64,000 nt of DNA from CAZMSQ01 sp964569025 (lineage in GTDB: Bacteria; Bacteroidota; Bacteroidia; Chitinophagales; Saprospiraceae), in NCBI GenBank assembly GCA_964569025.1, contig CAZMSQ010000001.1:124001-188000 (forward strand), in the 5' to 3' direction. Below the pieces are notes generated by a model. It had not been told where the DNA came from and searched no databases. It saw only the letters and a program-made list of their open reading frames with translations. This document shows positions 44,576 through 54,900 of this stretch, in pieces. The translations under genes and the position numbers were made by a program. The stretch's first letter is position 1, and the number at the start of each line of letters is the position of its first letter.

Positions 44576-45337
44576 CTATTCAATTGAATTCATCGAATAG
44601 AGAATCGGTCTTGCCGGGCTGACATCAATTTCCATGGCAGTGACTTGGAGGTTGAGAAAATAAAAACCATCTGGAAGACTGGAAGGAACAAATATCAACT
44701 CTGTGATGGTGGCATTGGTTCGTGGCGAATCCGGATAATTCCAATACGCTTTGTGGCCTTGAAGCAACCCCCCGTCTTCTTCACGATCTACCGAAGGTAA
44801 ATCAATCAGCAAATGTTCAATGCCGGATTCAGCCAGCAACTCAAGTGCCCGGTGGTCGACATAAGGCGGATTGTGACCCGAGTAATGGCGGGTTTTTTTG
44901 TCTTCCTCGTTCGGGAGTGTTCGGATGATCAAAGCCTTGACTTCACCCATTTCAAAAACTTCCTCCACCTGAGACTTCGTAATGACCCTGTCCCCATCAT
45001 CCATCCGCTGAGGGAGAATGCTGACAAGCTTGGCAACCATGTGGAAGTGAGTCAGGCAAGCAGGTAAGGTAAATGGCTCTTTGGAGATGTGACCCACACA
45101 CTCTGTGTGTGTGCCGTTCCCATGCGGATTCAGCCTGAGGTTGAGAAAATTCACTGGACCTCCCTCTTTCACAGAGCCAATGAAAGTGCCCGCTCGGACC
45201 GGCTCCGCCTCAAAAAGGGGAGCGAAAAAACAATTGACTTGTCTTACTTCATTTGGGACCAAAGGCAGAGAAATATCATGTGGTCTGCTAAGATCAATAA
45301 TGAAATTCCGACCGGCATACGAGATTTGAATATCCAT
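44576..45337 (-). CDS. Cyclase-family metal hydrolase (kynurenine formamidase-like)
   Basis: A 253-residue protein of the PF04199 fold (cyclase/kynurenine formamidase). The N-terminus has LSRPHDISLPL, and the metal motif reads HGNGTHTECVGH (His72, His77, Glu79, His83), a variant of the common HxGTHxDxPxH in which Glu replaces Asp. LLIDLPSVDREEDGG follows later, with the catalytic-type His in GHKAYW. KynB-type enzymes hydrolyse N-formylkynurenine; whether this one does is not decided by sequence. The start is taken at the ATG at 45337 (MDIQISYAG); the frame extends further upstream without family sequence. It is the first gene of an operon with a membrane protein. Confidence 0.82.
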   Translation of the reverse strand: MDIQISYAGRNFIIDLSRPHDISLPLVPNEVRQVNCFFAPLFEAEPVRAGTFIGSVKEGGPVNFLNLRLNPHGNGTHTECVGHISKEPFTLPACLTHFHMVAKLVSILPQRMDDGDRVITKSQVEEVFEMGEVKALIIRTLPNEEDKKTRHYSGHNPPYVDHRALELLAESGIEHLLIDLPSVDREEDGGLLQGHKAYWNYPDSPRTNATITELIFVPSSLPDGFYFLNLQVTAMEIDVSPARPILYSMNSIE

Positions 45338-45461
45338 ACGGGTAAAAATAAATACCTTTATTGACATGAAATTTGTCTGGATGAGAAAAATTCGTTGAGA
45401 ATTCTGGAATTGGATTCCCCTTTCAAGCGATTTCCCCATTTCATTTTATTGAACCTGTCAT

Positions 45462-46049
45462 ATGGATTTCACCAATTTCTTTTCCCAGGTATTGAGCGAT
45501 CCGAACTCTCCCGAAAGCATTCGGATTTTGATTATCCTTATAGGAGGATTTCTTGTCGGACTGACAAGTGGCATGCTCATCGGGAGATCGTTAAGCAAAA
45601 AATGGCGGAAAAGCGCCAGAGAAGATAAAGAATCGCTGAATGCCCTACAGGCAAAATTCGCGGCTCTGCAGGAAGAGTTTGATCTCCAATTGGCCGATCT
45701 TCAAAAATCAGAGAATGAGTTAAACGAGACCCGAGCAAGGGTTACCGCTCTGACAGCAGAAAATGGTCGTTTGAGTGAAGAATTATCTGCAGCAAACAAT
45801 AAAATTGAACATCTCGAAGCAAGGGTTCAGGCAGACAGTGCCTTGATGGAAGACCTTAGGCACCAAATACTCGGTCAAAAAGCACGACTGAAAGAGTTAT
45901 CTGATGAGTCCAATGAAGGGGCTGGTGCCCCAATTTCAGACACAGCCACGCTTCACGAACGGCTCTCAGAGGTCGAAAAGAAACTGCCTGAAATTGAGGC
46001 TCGCTTGCGAAACCTCCCCTCTTTGGGAAAAAAGGACGATTCAAAGTAA
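45462..46049 (+). CDS. Membrane-anchored coiled-coil protein
   Basis: A 195-residue protein with one TM helix (~20-40, IRILIILIGGFLVGLTSGMLIG), a basic stop-transfer (SLSKKWRKSARED) and a long heptad-rich coiled coil (~55-145, including LQAKFAALQEEFDLQLADLQKSENELNETRARV). A short second helix and a KKDDSK tail end it. The coiled coil should face the cytoplasm by the positive-inside rule. The function is unknown. It is divergent from the cyclase gene and followed by a lipoprotein gene 68 bp on. Confidence 0.7.
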   Translation: MDFTNFFSQVLSDPNSPESIRILIILIGGFLVGLTSGMLIGRSLSKKWRKSAREDKESLNALQAKFAALQEEFDLQLADLQKSENELNETRARVTALTAENGRLSEELSAANNKIEHLEARVQADSALMEDLRHQILGQKARLKELSDESNEGAGAPISDTATLHERLSEVEKKLPEIEARLRNLPSLGKKDDSK

Positions 46050-46117
46050 GCACAATGAATTTGAGAGCCCTCTTCTATTCTGACAGGATTCGTTAACTTC
46101 GCTCAAAAATCGGAACT

Positions 46118-46621
46118 ATGAAGCTTTGGAGATTCTTCCCCACTATCTTGATTATCTTGACTCTCACTGTTGCATGTGGAAGTGAGAAACCAGATGAGTC
46201 GGCTGTACAAAATCAGTATCCTGATTTGACGAAAGAGAAAGTCCGCAAAGAGCTTCCGGTCTATCCAGGCGCTGAACTGGAGAAAAAACCCGGCCCTCAG
46301 GGCATGAATATCCAGAAGGATCAGCCAGACCAGAAAACCGATTGGGATGATGCAGTTGTGAAATTGGGCCAGGGAATTGAAAACTTTAGCTTCCTGACAG
46401 AAGATGATGTTCGGACAATCAACGATTATTACGAGCAGGAATTTAATAAAGGTGGCTGGAGGAGAATGCAGTTGAACCGAGGTGACGGACCAAAAGGAAA
46501 TAATGCCGCTCTTCAGCAATACGAAAAAGGGAACCAGAGAATCACCATGATGATCAGGCCTCACTCATCAGGTAAAAACAAAGTGCAGATTATTCTTCAG
46601 GATAAATCAGCATCTAAATAG
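46118..46621 (+). CDS. Small lipoprotein, unknown function
   Basis: A 167-residue lipoprotein (signal to LTVAC, Cys20). The mature part contains ELPVYPGAELEKKP, then DVRTINDYYEQEFNKGGWRRMQ and YEKGNQRITMMIRPH..KNKVQIIL. This "YPGA ... YY...GGW ... strand-strand" pattern recurs in small bacterial envelope proteins, but I cannot give it a function. It converges with the MscS gene 33 bp downstream. Confidence 0.7.
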   Translation: MKLWRFFPTILIILTLTVACGSEKPDESAVQNQYPDLTKEKVRKELPVYPGAELEKKPGPQGMNIQKDQPDQKTDWDDAVVKLGQGIENFSFLTEDDVRTINDYYEQEFNKGGWRRMQLNRGDGPKGNNAALQQYEKGNQRITMMIRPHSSGKNKVQIILQDKSASK

Positions 46622-46654
46622 GCGTACAACCCCCCTCCTATAGTGAATGGGCTT

Positions 46655-48307
46655 TCACCCCTTACGAGTCTCCAGCCATTTCTCATAAGATGCAATGAAT
46701 TCCTGAATTTCCCTTTCAGTAGGTGGCTGGGTGGTATTTGTAATTGGCTTGTCAGGCGTACTCTCGACATATAACGATGTCGATGGAAATGCAAAGCTGA
46801 CTCCCAGCTTTTCGCCAAGACGCAGGACGCTAAAAATAAGTTCTTCCCGAACTTTCACCTCCTCTGCAAATGACCCTGTATTTATCCATGCTCTGAACAT
46901 AATGTCCAAAGAGGATGCCCCCAGATCCCTGAGGCGGACATAGAAAGGGTCATTTTTCGTCTGTGGATGAGCGAGGATGATTTGCTCAAGACCCTTCAGA
47001 AAAACTTCGAGTACATCCGGAGGTGTGTCATAGGTCACTCCAAGCGTTGTGGAAAACAGCCTGGCAGAGCGAGCCCCCAGATTCGTAATACTCATATTCA
47101 TGATCTGTCCGTTTGGCACTGAGATAACAGACGTATCAATAGGCTGAATCCTGGTCGTCCGAAACCCAACTTCAATGACTGTTCCGGCAAACCCGCTTCC
47201 CTCAATCCAATCGCCGACCTGGAATGGCTGATCGACAAAAATGGTGGCTGAGCCAATAAGGTTCTTTACCGTGTCCTGAGCTGCAAGTGCCAGTGCAATG
47301 CCTCCGATGGAGATTCCCGCAAGCAGGGCAGTTACATTGACCTGAAGAAGGGTGAGTGCCTGGATCAGGCCAGCCAATACAATCACGCCCTGAATAGTCC
47401 GGTTGAGAATGGGAACGAGCTGGTCATCCATTTTGCTTTCAGTGCGTGATGTCAGCCTCCTAAGATAATAAATGAAAATCCGGTTGAGCCCAAGGCCTAT
47501 GAGTATCAACATGAGAATGCCCGCCATGCTCAGTCCGGGAATCAAATACTCATTGGCCAACACAGGCAATTGAAGGAGTGGGATGAATATCCGTGCTGCC
47601 TGGATTAACAAGAAGATGCTCAGGTACCGGGAAGGCTTGCGTAAAAATTCCTCCGGAAGGAGCTGCGTCCAGGCATGCGCCCGAAGCAAACGACGTGTGA
47701 GCCATGGGAATAGTCTGCTCAGTATCAGATGTGCGAAAAAAAGAAGACCAATCAGCAAACCAATGCCGAGGTATTGCCATACGTGGAGCCCAAGGAAAAT
47801 ATGGTGTCCAATGCGCGGGAATAACTGCATGAGAAAATCTGCGCCCAACGGATAGTAATCCTTATGAAGCCCCGGAATGATGCGTGCAGTCTCTTGTGAG
47901 TAGTACCAGTTTTTTCCCATCTTTTCCAAATAGATATTCGGAAATCGAACAGGGAATAGGGTGTAGCGCTGTTGCCCGGAAAGAGAGTCTGTGTAATCAG
48001 AAATATTCGGAATTTGTGCAGGCTCAATAAATAAGCCGCTGGCGTCAAATATTTGTTTGAGTTGGACAGCTAATTGCCTTGCAATGGCAGGTTCCTCAAA
48101 ACCAAATACCGCCGCAGATGAATCAGGGTAGTAGGTGTCTGATTGAAGGAAAATGAGATGAGTTGTGACAGTTTGTGAAGGGGTATTCAATGCGACACGC
48201 GCAGAATCCTTCTGAATGCTTTGCGCAACCAAGTTTCCTTGGCTGACACATAAAGTCATGCAGAATACCGCCCAGAAAAACCTTGAAAAAACAGAATGAA
48301 AAGTCAT
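46655..48307 (-). CDS. MscS-family mechanosensitive channel
   Basis: The 550-residue protein has a cleavable signal peptide (~1-29) and an N-terminal periplasmic domain (~30-165). TM helices lie around 172-195, 205-235, 245-275 and 310-345. The pore helix and MscS beta domain follow: GGIALALAAQDTVKNLIGS (pore), FQVGDWIEGSGFAGTVIEVGFRTTRI and VPNGQIMNMSITNL. It should open under membrane tension and release osmolytes. The signal peptide plus periplasmic domain makes it larger than E. coli MscS (286 residues), like the long MscS homologues. Confidence 0.92.
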   Translation of the reverse strand: MTFHSVFSRFFWAVFCMTLCVSQGNLVAQSIQKDSARVALNTPSQTVTTHLIFLQSDTYYPDSSAAVFGFEEPAIARQLAVQLKQIFDASGLFIEPAQIPNISDYTDSLSGQQRYTLFPVRFPNIYLEKMGKNWYYSQETARIIPGLHKDYYPLGADFLMQLFPRIGHHIFLGLHVWQYLGIGLLIGLLFFAHLILSRLFPWLTRRLLRAHAWTQLLPEEFLRKPSRYLSIFLLIQAARIFIPLLQLPVLANEYLIPGLSMAGILMLILIGLGLNRIFIYYLRRLTSRTESKMDDQLVPILNRTIQGVIVLAGLIQALTLLQVNVTALLAGISIGGIALALAAQDTVKNLIGSATIFVDQPFQVGDWIEGSGFAGTVIEVGFRTTRIQPIDTSVISVPNGQIMNMSITNLGARSARLFSTTLGVTYDTPPDVLEVFLKGLEQIILAHPQTKNDPFYVRLRDLGASSLDIMFRAWINTGSFAEEVKVREELIFSVLRLGEKLGVSFAFPSTSLYVESTPDKPITNTTQPPTEREIQEFIASYEKWLETRKG

Positions 48308-48984
48308 AAGAATAAGTCGTCAATAAAATTGAGGAGGTATTGAGTCTGAAAAAACGCCAATGATTGGTAAATGCAGAGTCTTTTGTGTGTTACGAACGTT
48401 CATTGATGCGAAATCAATATGAAGTGTTTTGATGGAATGAAAAATTTACCTCCTCAAGGGTATATTTATTCAGTGAATGTCTGTTATTTTCGTGCTGTTA
48501 AAAGATATTTTTATACCTTTATGACACCTAAATAGGATTGAGAGTTTTGATGTTCAGGCATACAACCCAATTCCCGAAGCCGTAACAAACTGAACGTCAA
48601 AACCTTAAGCCACTGGTCTCGCCTCCTTAGTGAGTTTTTCTTACTATTGCTTATACGCTGTAGTAAGAAGGCTACATACAATAAACCCACCTTTTTTTTC
48701 AAGCGTTCAACGCTTGGCCTTGTACCTTTTTGTTAAGATCTGTATGCAAAATTCCATTCTGCATGCAAATGATCGGAGCAAATGAGCATGTATTTCTGAA
48801 AATTTATGCCAAATGGCGTTTGATGTTACAAATTCAACAATCGTACCATATCTTGTTTGCAGGCTGCAAAAAGAGATGTTTGTGCTTTCTTGCGGGGATG
48901 TTTTCTCAGCACTTGAGTAAGATTTTTTTATTGCAGGTTCATCTGGTTTGGTCACCGGAAATAACCTGATGCATCATAGTCATC
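48308..48984. other. Gene-free stretch with three dyads, possible structured leader of the giant gene
   Basis: No convincing gene in 677 bp. A TACCTTTA box (48514-48521) without a clear TTG upstream could be a weak promoter. Downstream of it lie a 14-bp inverted repeat (48544-48557 / 48590-48603, one G-U pair), a 9-bp inverted repeat (48638-48646 / 48661-48669) and a 17-nt dyad CAAGCGTT-C-AACGCTTG (48700-48716) next to a T8 run. No U-tract follows any hairpin, so they are not obvious terminators. Confidence 0.4.
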
Positions 48985-51900
48985 ATGAAAAAACAACAAC
49001 TATTCAAAAAATTATTTACTAAATCTAAAACGAGACAATTTATGATTCCGACAAAAACACGCAAAAAAGGCGAGGCGATGTGTCTTCCGGCTGGACCGGG
49101 CACACGGCTTGTTCGGGGCTTTACGGCCCTATTGGTGTTGGCGTTCTCCCTGTGGGGGGTCTCCGATACCAAAGCGCAGACATCATTGACTTGTCAGGAC
49201 TCTGCAGTGGTGGCATATTCCATCACATCTGGATCCGCCAGTGTCAGTGTCCCTGCGACTGCCATGATTACAAGTTCGTCCGGACTGGACAGTTTTGCCA
49301 TTGCTTTTATGGGTGGCATGTCGTCCGGTGATGTGGTTGTTCCATGTGACAGCCTCGATGGCGGTTATGCAAAATCATTGGCTGTAGTGGTTTATGGGTA
49401 TTCATGGGGAACCCTTCAAGATTCCTGTGAAACGTATGTCAGGATTTTGGACGATGGTGTAGCCACGCTGAATGAGTTGCCGGGAGATGTATCCGTGAGC
49501 ACAGGCGGTGGCAATTGTTTTTCGACAATGGTCACTCTTGAGACCCCTGTTGTGTATGACGGGTGCTTCGGCGATACGGCCATGACTTTTTATGATCGTT
49601 CAGACGGGTTATCCATGTCAGATAGCTTCCCTGTTGGGAATACAGCCGTCACTTGGTACTATGATGATCCGCATACGGATGATACATTGTGGTACACGAA
49701 TAATGTAATTGTAGAAGGTAATCCGCTCATTGTGACGGATTCACTTCAATTTGCCATTCGTGATTGTGACGGAAATGATACAATAGACCATAGGGATAAT
49801 CTTGAATTTGGATGTTCAGCGGCAGATATGGAGGTGACTTTTGTAGCCCCATATGTAGTTTCTTGCAATAATGATACGATTTGGGGGACACTTCCTGGAG
49901 CTATTCCTGTAGGGATTGTATACAATAATAACGGCGGCACCACTGCTGATCCGCCAACTGTCACGATGCAACCCACCTACAACGGCGGTCAGTTGCAATG
50001 GTGCTTTACACACACCCCATCTGGGTATTCGTTGTGTTACCACACACTGCGTTACGTTTGGAAAGGAGACGATCAAAATCCGATGGTGAATGCACCGGCT
50101 AACATCACGCTCTATACTTCGAATGATACGATACAAGGGTACGGAGTCGGAACGGCAGATAATTGCCAATACGACACCATCGCGAATATTGCTATGCTTG
50201 CGTTTGACGCTGCGTCATGTGAGCGTTCTGGATGTGTATCCAGCCCAGTTTATCCGCTTCTCGATTCAACTGGAACGCCAGCAATGGCTATATGCGATAC
50301 TTTCTTCTCGGATCCTCCGGACAACATATATGGAGGGTTTTACACAGACAATTGTGGGACAGACGGTGTGACAGTAGAGTTCTCACGCTCATATTGGAGG
50401 CAATGTGTAGAAGAGGTTGTCACAGATATGTCTTCTTCTTCCCCGATGCCTACTGGAACTGCTACCCAAATTGACACCTTCCAGACTGCAACGGACAATG
50501 ACCCGAACAATCTTTACGATTTCGGNNNNNNNNNNNNNNNNNNNNNNNNNNNNNNNNNNNNNNNNNNNNNNNNNNNNNNNNNNNNNNNNNNNNNNNNNNN
50601 NNNNNNNNNNNNNNNNNNNNNNNNNTTGACACCTTCCAGACTGCAACGGACAATGACCCGAACAATCTTTACGATTTCGGCCCTGGTTACCACCAGATTG
50701 TGATTCGTGTGACTGATGGAGCAAATCTGACAGCCAGTGATACCTTCTGGATTACCATTATTGATGATGAAGATCCGAATTGGGATACTGAATCGTCAAA
50801 GAAAGACAATGATGCAGCAAATCTGATTGATTCTCTGCATTTGACAGCTTGGTCTGAAAAAGAGCCTGCCGGCATTGCTGATTCAACCGAGTCAAGTGTA
50901 GAGCTGCGTTTGTTGGTTGATTGTAATGATACAACCTTCATGACTGATTTGAACAGATTGTATGCATTCTTACCAACTGCATCAGATGAGTGCTTTACGC
51001 CCCAGGACAGTGTTTGGCAGAGTGATTCAACCGTCATTATGGACTACGGCTGTGATACAGTTGCCATCAGTTCGACCACTGACTCATTTACATACAGTCA
51101 TATTTCCAAGTTCTATGAGTGGCGCTATTCAGCTCAGGACAGCTGTGGGAACATGCTGGATACCACTGATTCTGGTGGAGATGAGCGCTATGTGTTGCGT
51201 CTGTTTGTCGGTGACTTCCAAGCTCCGGTTTGGGATCCTGCTTACGATTATGCAAACGATTGTATCACAGATACTGCAAAAGTGCCGGTCTCTACCAACT
51301 TGATGGATACGACAATTACGTCTCCGTCAATGATGGTGTTGGATTCATATGATTCAAAGCCGCTTAATTACCTGAGCGAATTCCAATACACAGCGGGTGA
51401 TACCCTGAAGTTGTACATGTCAGATTTCGGCATAACCGCAAGCATGGACTCATGCGCCATTCCGGCCGCTTCACTGAGCCCGTACTTGTCATCACGCGCA
51501 GTTGATTGTGCAGACACAATTACCTACACCTACACAGTGGTAGCCAGCCCGAATTGCTACGGCAATGGCATCCCGGTTGATGCAGATAGTGCTGGTTTCG
51601 ATGGTCCTGTGTACGACAGCATCGATGCGAGTGCAGCACTTGCAAACTGGCCTGCTGCCACTTACGACATCGTCTACACCGCTACTGATGAGTGTGGATT
51701 GACGTCTACGTATACCTTCGTCATGAAGATCATTGATGATGTGGAGCCTGAGTGGCAGAATGATTGTTTTTTTGGGGGGAATGTGCAAGGTTTTACTGGG
51801 CCTTACAGCCCATCGAATTGGGTGCATAATGAAAGCACATCTAGGAACTCGTATGAATTTGTGAATGGAAGTTTGCGTTTCACAGGTGACCGTGATACTG

Positions 51901-54900
51901 AGAATAGATTATGCATTACAATTCCAACCGATGGAACAATTAGCTTCGAAGTCACTGATGATGGCGAAGATTCCGATGTTGAAGTAGATGTGAATGATGG
52001 TAATCCTGAGTATGAGATTTCGAACATGACAACCGTTACTCAAGTTGTTCTTGCTGGCGATGAGTTCTGTTTTGAATACGAAGCAGGTGATGACGAAATG
52101 CTAGACTTAACCATTTCAAATTGGTTTGTTGACGTTGGGAGTGATCCTTTTCTCAAGCCAGCTCTCCCGGGCAACTGCCACAACGTGGTTGCCTGGAATC
52201 CACCATCAGCTCGCGACAATTGTCGCGGAGCCACGGATGTGGATGTAACAGCTGTTGGTCCTGACGGCAATGAGATCACTCTTTGGGGTGGCTCAAATGG
52301 TTCATGTGAGGATGCGCTTGGGTTTACAGGTGACTTCTTGTCTACGAATTGGGTCTACCACAACAACGGTGGTGACGGCTACTACGATGAGTCAGGTGCT
52401 CCTGAATACATCGAATTGTACAGCGCTGATGATTCTGTTGGTGCAACAGCCAACACTGAATTCTGTATCAATATCACTGAAGACGGTGTGATTAACTTCG
52501 ACTACGAAGGCACAGAAGGCAGTGATCCTGACGGCAATGATACATTCGGTATTTCTACTGACAACGCAGTAAATATGAGCTGGATTTACGGAGCAGGCTC
52601 CGGTACAATCTTCGGTTCATACAGTGTGATTGTAGAGGATGGTGACGTATTCTGCTTTGTCATGGCTGAAGATGGTGATACTGACGCAAGTGGAGTTCGG
52701 ATATCAAACTTCAACTTCCAGTGCGCTGACAACCATGTATACGGTTCATTCCCTGTTGGAGTGAGCACAGTGACCTACATTGCGACTGATTACTGTGGCA
52801 TGCCACTGAACCAAGACACCTGTCAGTTTACGGTGACTATCACAGACGAAGAAGCACCAGTTGCTTTGGCAGTTGATACCATTCACCTTGAGGCCAATGC
52901 AGATTGCGAGGCCTACCTCTCAGTGGCCATGGTTGATGCTGGAAGCTGGGATGCGTGCTACCTGGATTACATGTGGCTGGAGCAGTCTGGTGGTGACACA
53001 TATGAAGGAGAGTCATTCACACTTTCAGGCGAAGGTCGTTATGACTTCGAACTGATTGTTCGTGATTCTTCAGGCAACCACGATACAACAACCACAGTCG
53101 TGTATGTCAACGATACACAAGATCCTGTGATTACCTGTACGCCTTACTATGTGCGTGACGCTGACGCACTATGTGATTATGTAGCATCCGGAGCTGAATT
53201 CGATCCGACTGCAACAGACAACTGCAGCGATGTGACTCTTTCAAACAGCCTCAATTCAGGATCTACTCTTGATGGCTACACATTTGAAGCGGGCACTACG
53301 AATGTAACCTGGACGGCAACTGATGGAACCGGCAATACAGCACAGTGCGTGACAGTCATCGAGGTGGTTGACAATACCAATCCTGAGATGACATGCATGG
53401 ACTGGTCGGCTTCAACTGATGCATCAGACAATACTTGCGGAACCAATGTTGATTATACAATTTCAGCAAGTGACAATTGCAATGTCAACACCATGGGCTC
53501 ATCCCCAGCATCAGGAAGTTTCTTTGATGTTGGAACGACGACTGTGACTGCCTGGGCGATTGACGATGCTGGCAACTCGGATACTTGTTACTTTGAAGTA
53601 ACAGTCACCGATGATACCGATCCAACACTCGTTTGCAGTGACATCACAGTAGGACTTGATGTAAGTGGCAATGCCAGCATCACTCCTCAGATGGTTGCTA
53701 CAGCTACAGATAACTGCGGTGAGATTACAGGCTTGACTCTGAGCGACAATGCATTCGATTGCGATGACATTGAATCAGGTACAGCAGAAGGAACAGTTGA
53801 TGTCGTTGTGACTGCAACGGATGCAGCCGGTAACACATCAACATGTGAGGTGACTGTGACTGTACAGGATTACGCAGAGGGTTGGGAGTTCGTTTTCTGC
53901 CCTGCAGATGTTGAAACTGATAACGGTGGTAATCCTTCACTCTGCTCAGCAGATGTGACACTGCCACAGCCACAGATTCAGGCTGGCTGTTCAGATGTCC
54001 TTACGCTCGATTACTCAGCGGCGAGCCGTGATGATGCTCAGGCTATTGACGCTCCATACCCTGTTGGTTCAACGACAGTGACTTGGACGTATAGCTCAGG
54101 CACGGGTCAGATCACTTGCCAGTACAATGTAAACGTAGATGATGTTGTCGCACCAGTTGTAAGCGGCTGCCCATCAGATGTAACTGTGATGATGGAGAAC
54201 ATGGGACAGTGCGGTGCAATGGAGGTGAGCTGGACAGAGCCTACTGCTTCTGATGAGTGCTCATCAGTCCTTGTGATGAATCGCAGCCACGCTCCAGGCA
54301 ATGTCTTTGGTGCAGGTTCCACACTTGTTTCATACGAGTGGGAAGATGCCGCAGGCAATGCAGCAACATGCGAGTTTACAGTTACTGTTGTTGATACGAT
54401 TCGCCCAGAGCTTGAGTGTCCGTTCGGACAGGTAGTCTCATGGGGTCTTGATGAGTGCGGTCTTGCCAGCATTCCACTGATTAACTTCGGTGTTGGCTAT
54501 GACAACTGTGGCATCGAAGAGCGCTGCGTGAAGATTGACCTGAACGGTGACGGCGACTTTGATGATGATGGAGAGATGATTTGCAACCAGAACCTTGAGG
54601 TTGATTGCAGCATGCTGCCATACACTGAAGGTGAGACGTACCTGTGGTACTGGGTGAAAGACAAGAATGGCAATGTGTCAGATACATGTGACATTGCACT
54701 GACTGTCTTCGATTCAATCAAGCCGGCAACATGCCTGTACGATAAGACCATCGAGACTACAGTAGTAGAAAAAGATGAATGCTCTGCGAACTACACGTAC
54801 TCACTGCCATTCGTGATCTGCACAGATCAGGGTGGAAAGCCTGTATGTGATGGTTCACGAGATGCTGGTTCTGCCTTCTTGTACGATAATGATACATGCA

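Noticed and set aside
45353..45360. TACCTTTA box before the coiled-coil protein gene as promoter
   Set aside because: The nearest TTG is 24 bp away and the box overlaps a generic A/T-rich stretch; not strong enough to list.
48730..48969. Short open frames on both strands in the region before the giant gene (e.g. 79 residues at 48730, 82 residues at 48707-48955 reverse)
   Set aside because: Composition is not protein-like (Cys- and aromatic-rich, no recognisable fold), the frames overlap each other, and there is no start signal.
50471..50680. The 55-bp direct repeat as a recombination or attachment site
   Set aside because: It abuts a 100-N placeholder on both sides, and its removal restores the reading frame, so an assembly overlap explains it fully.
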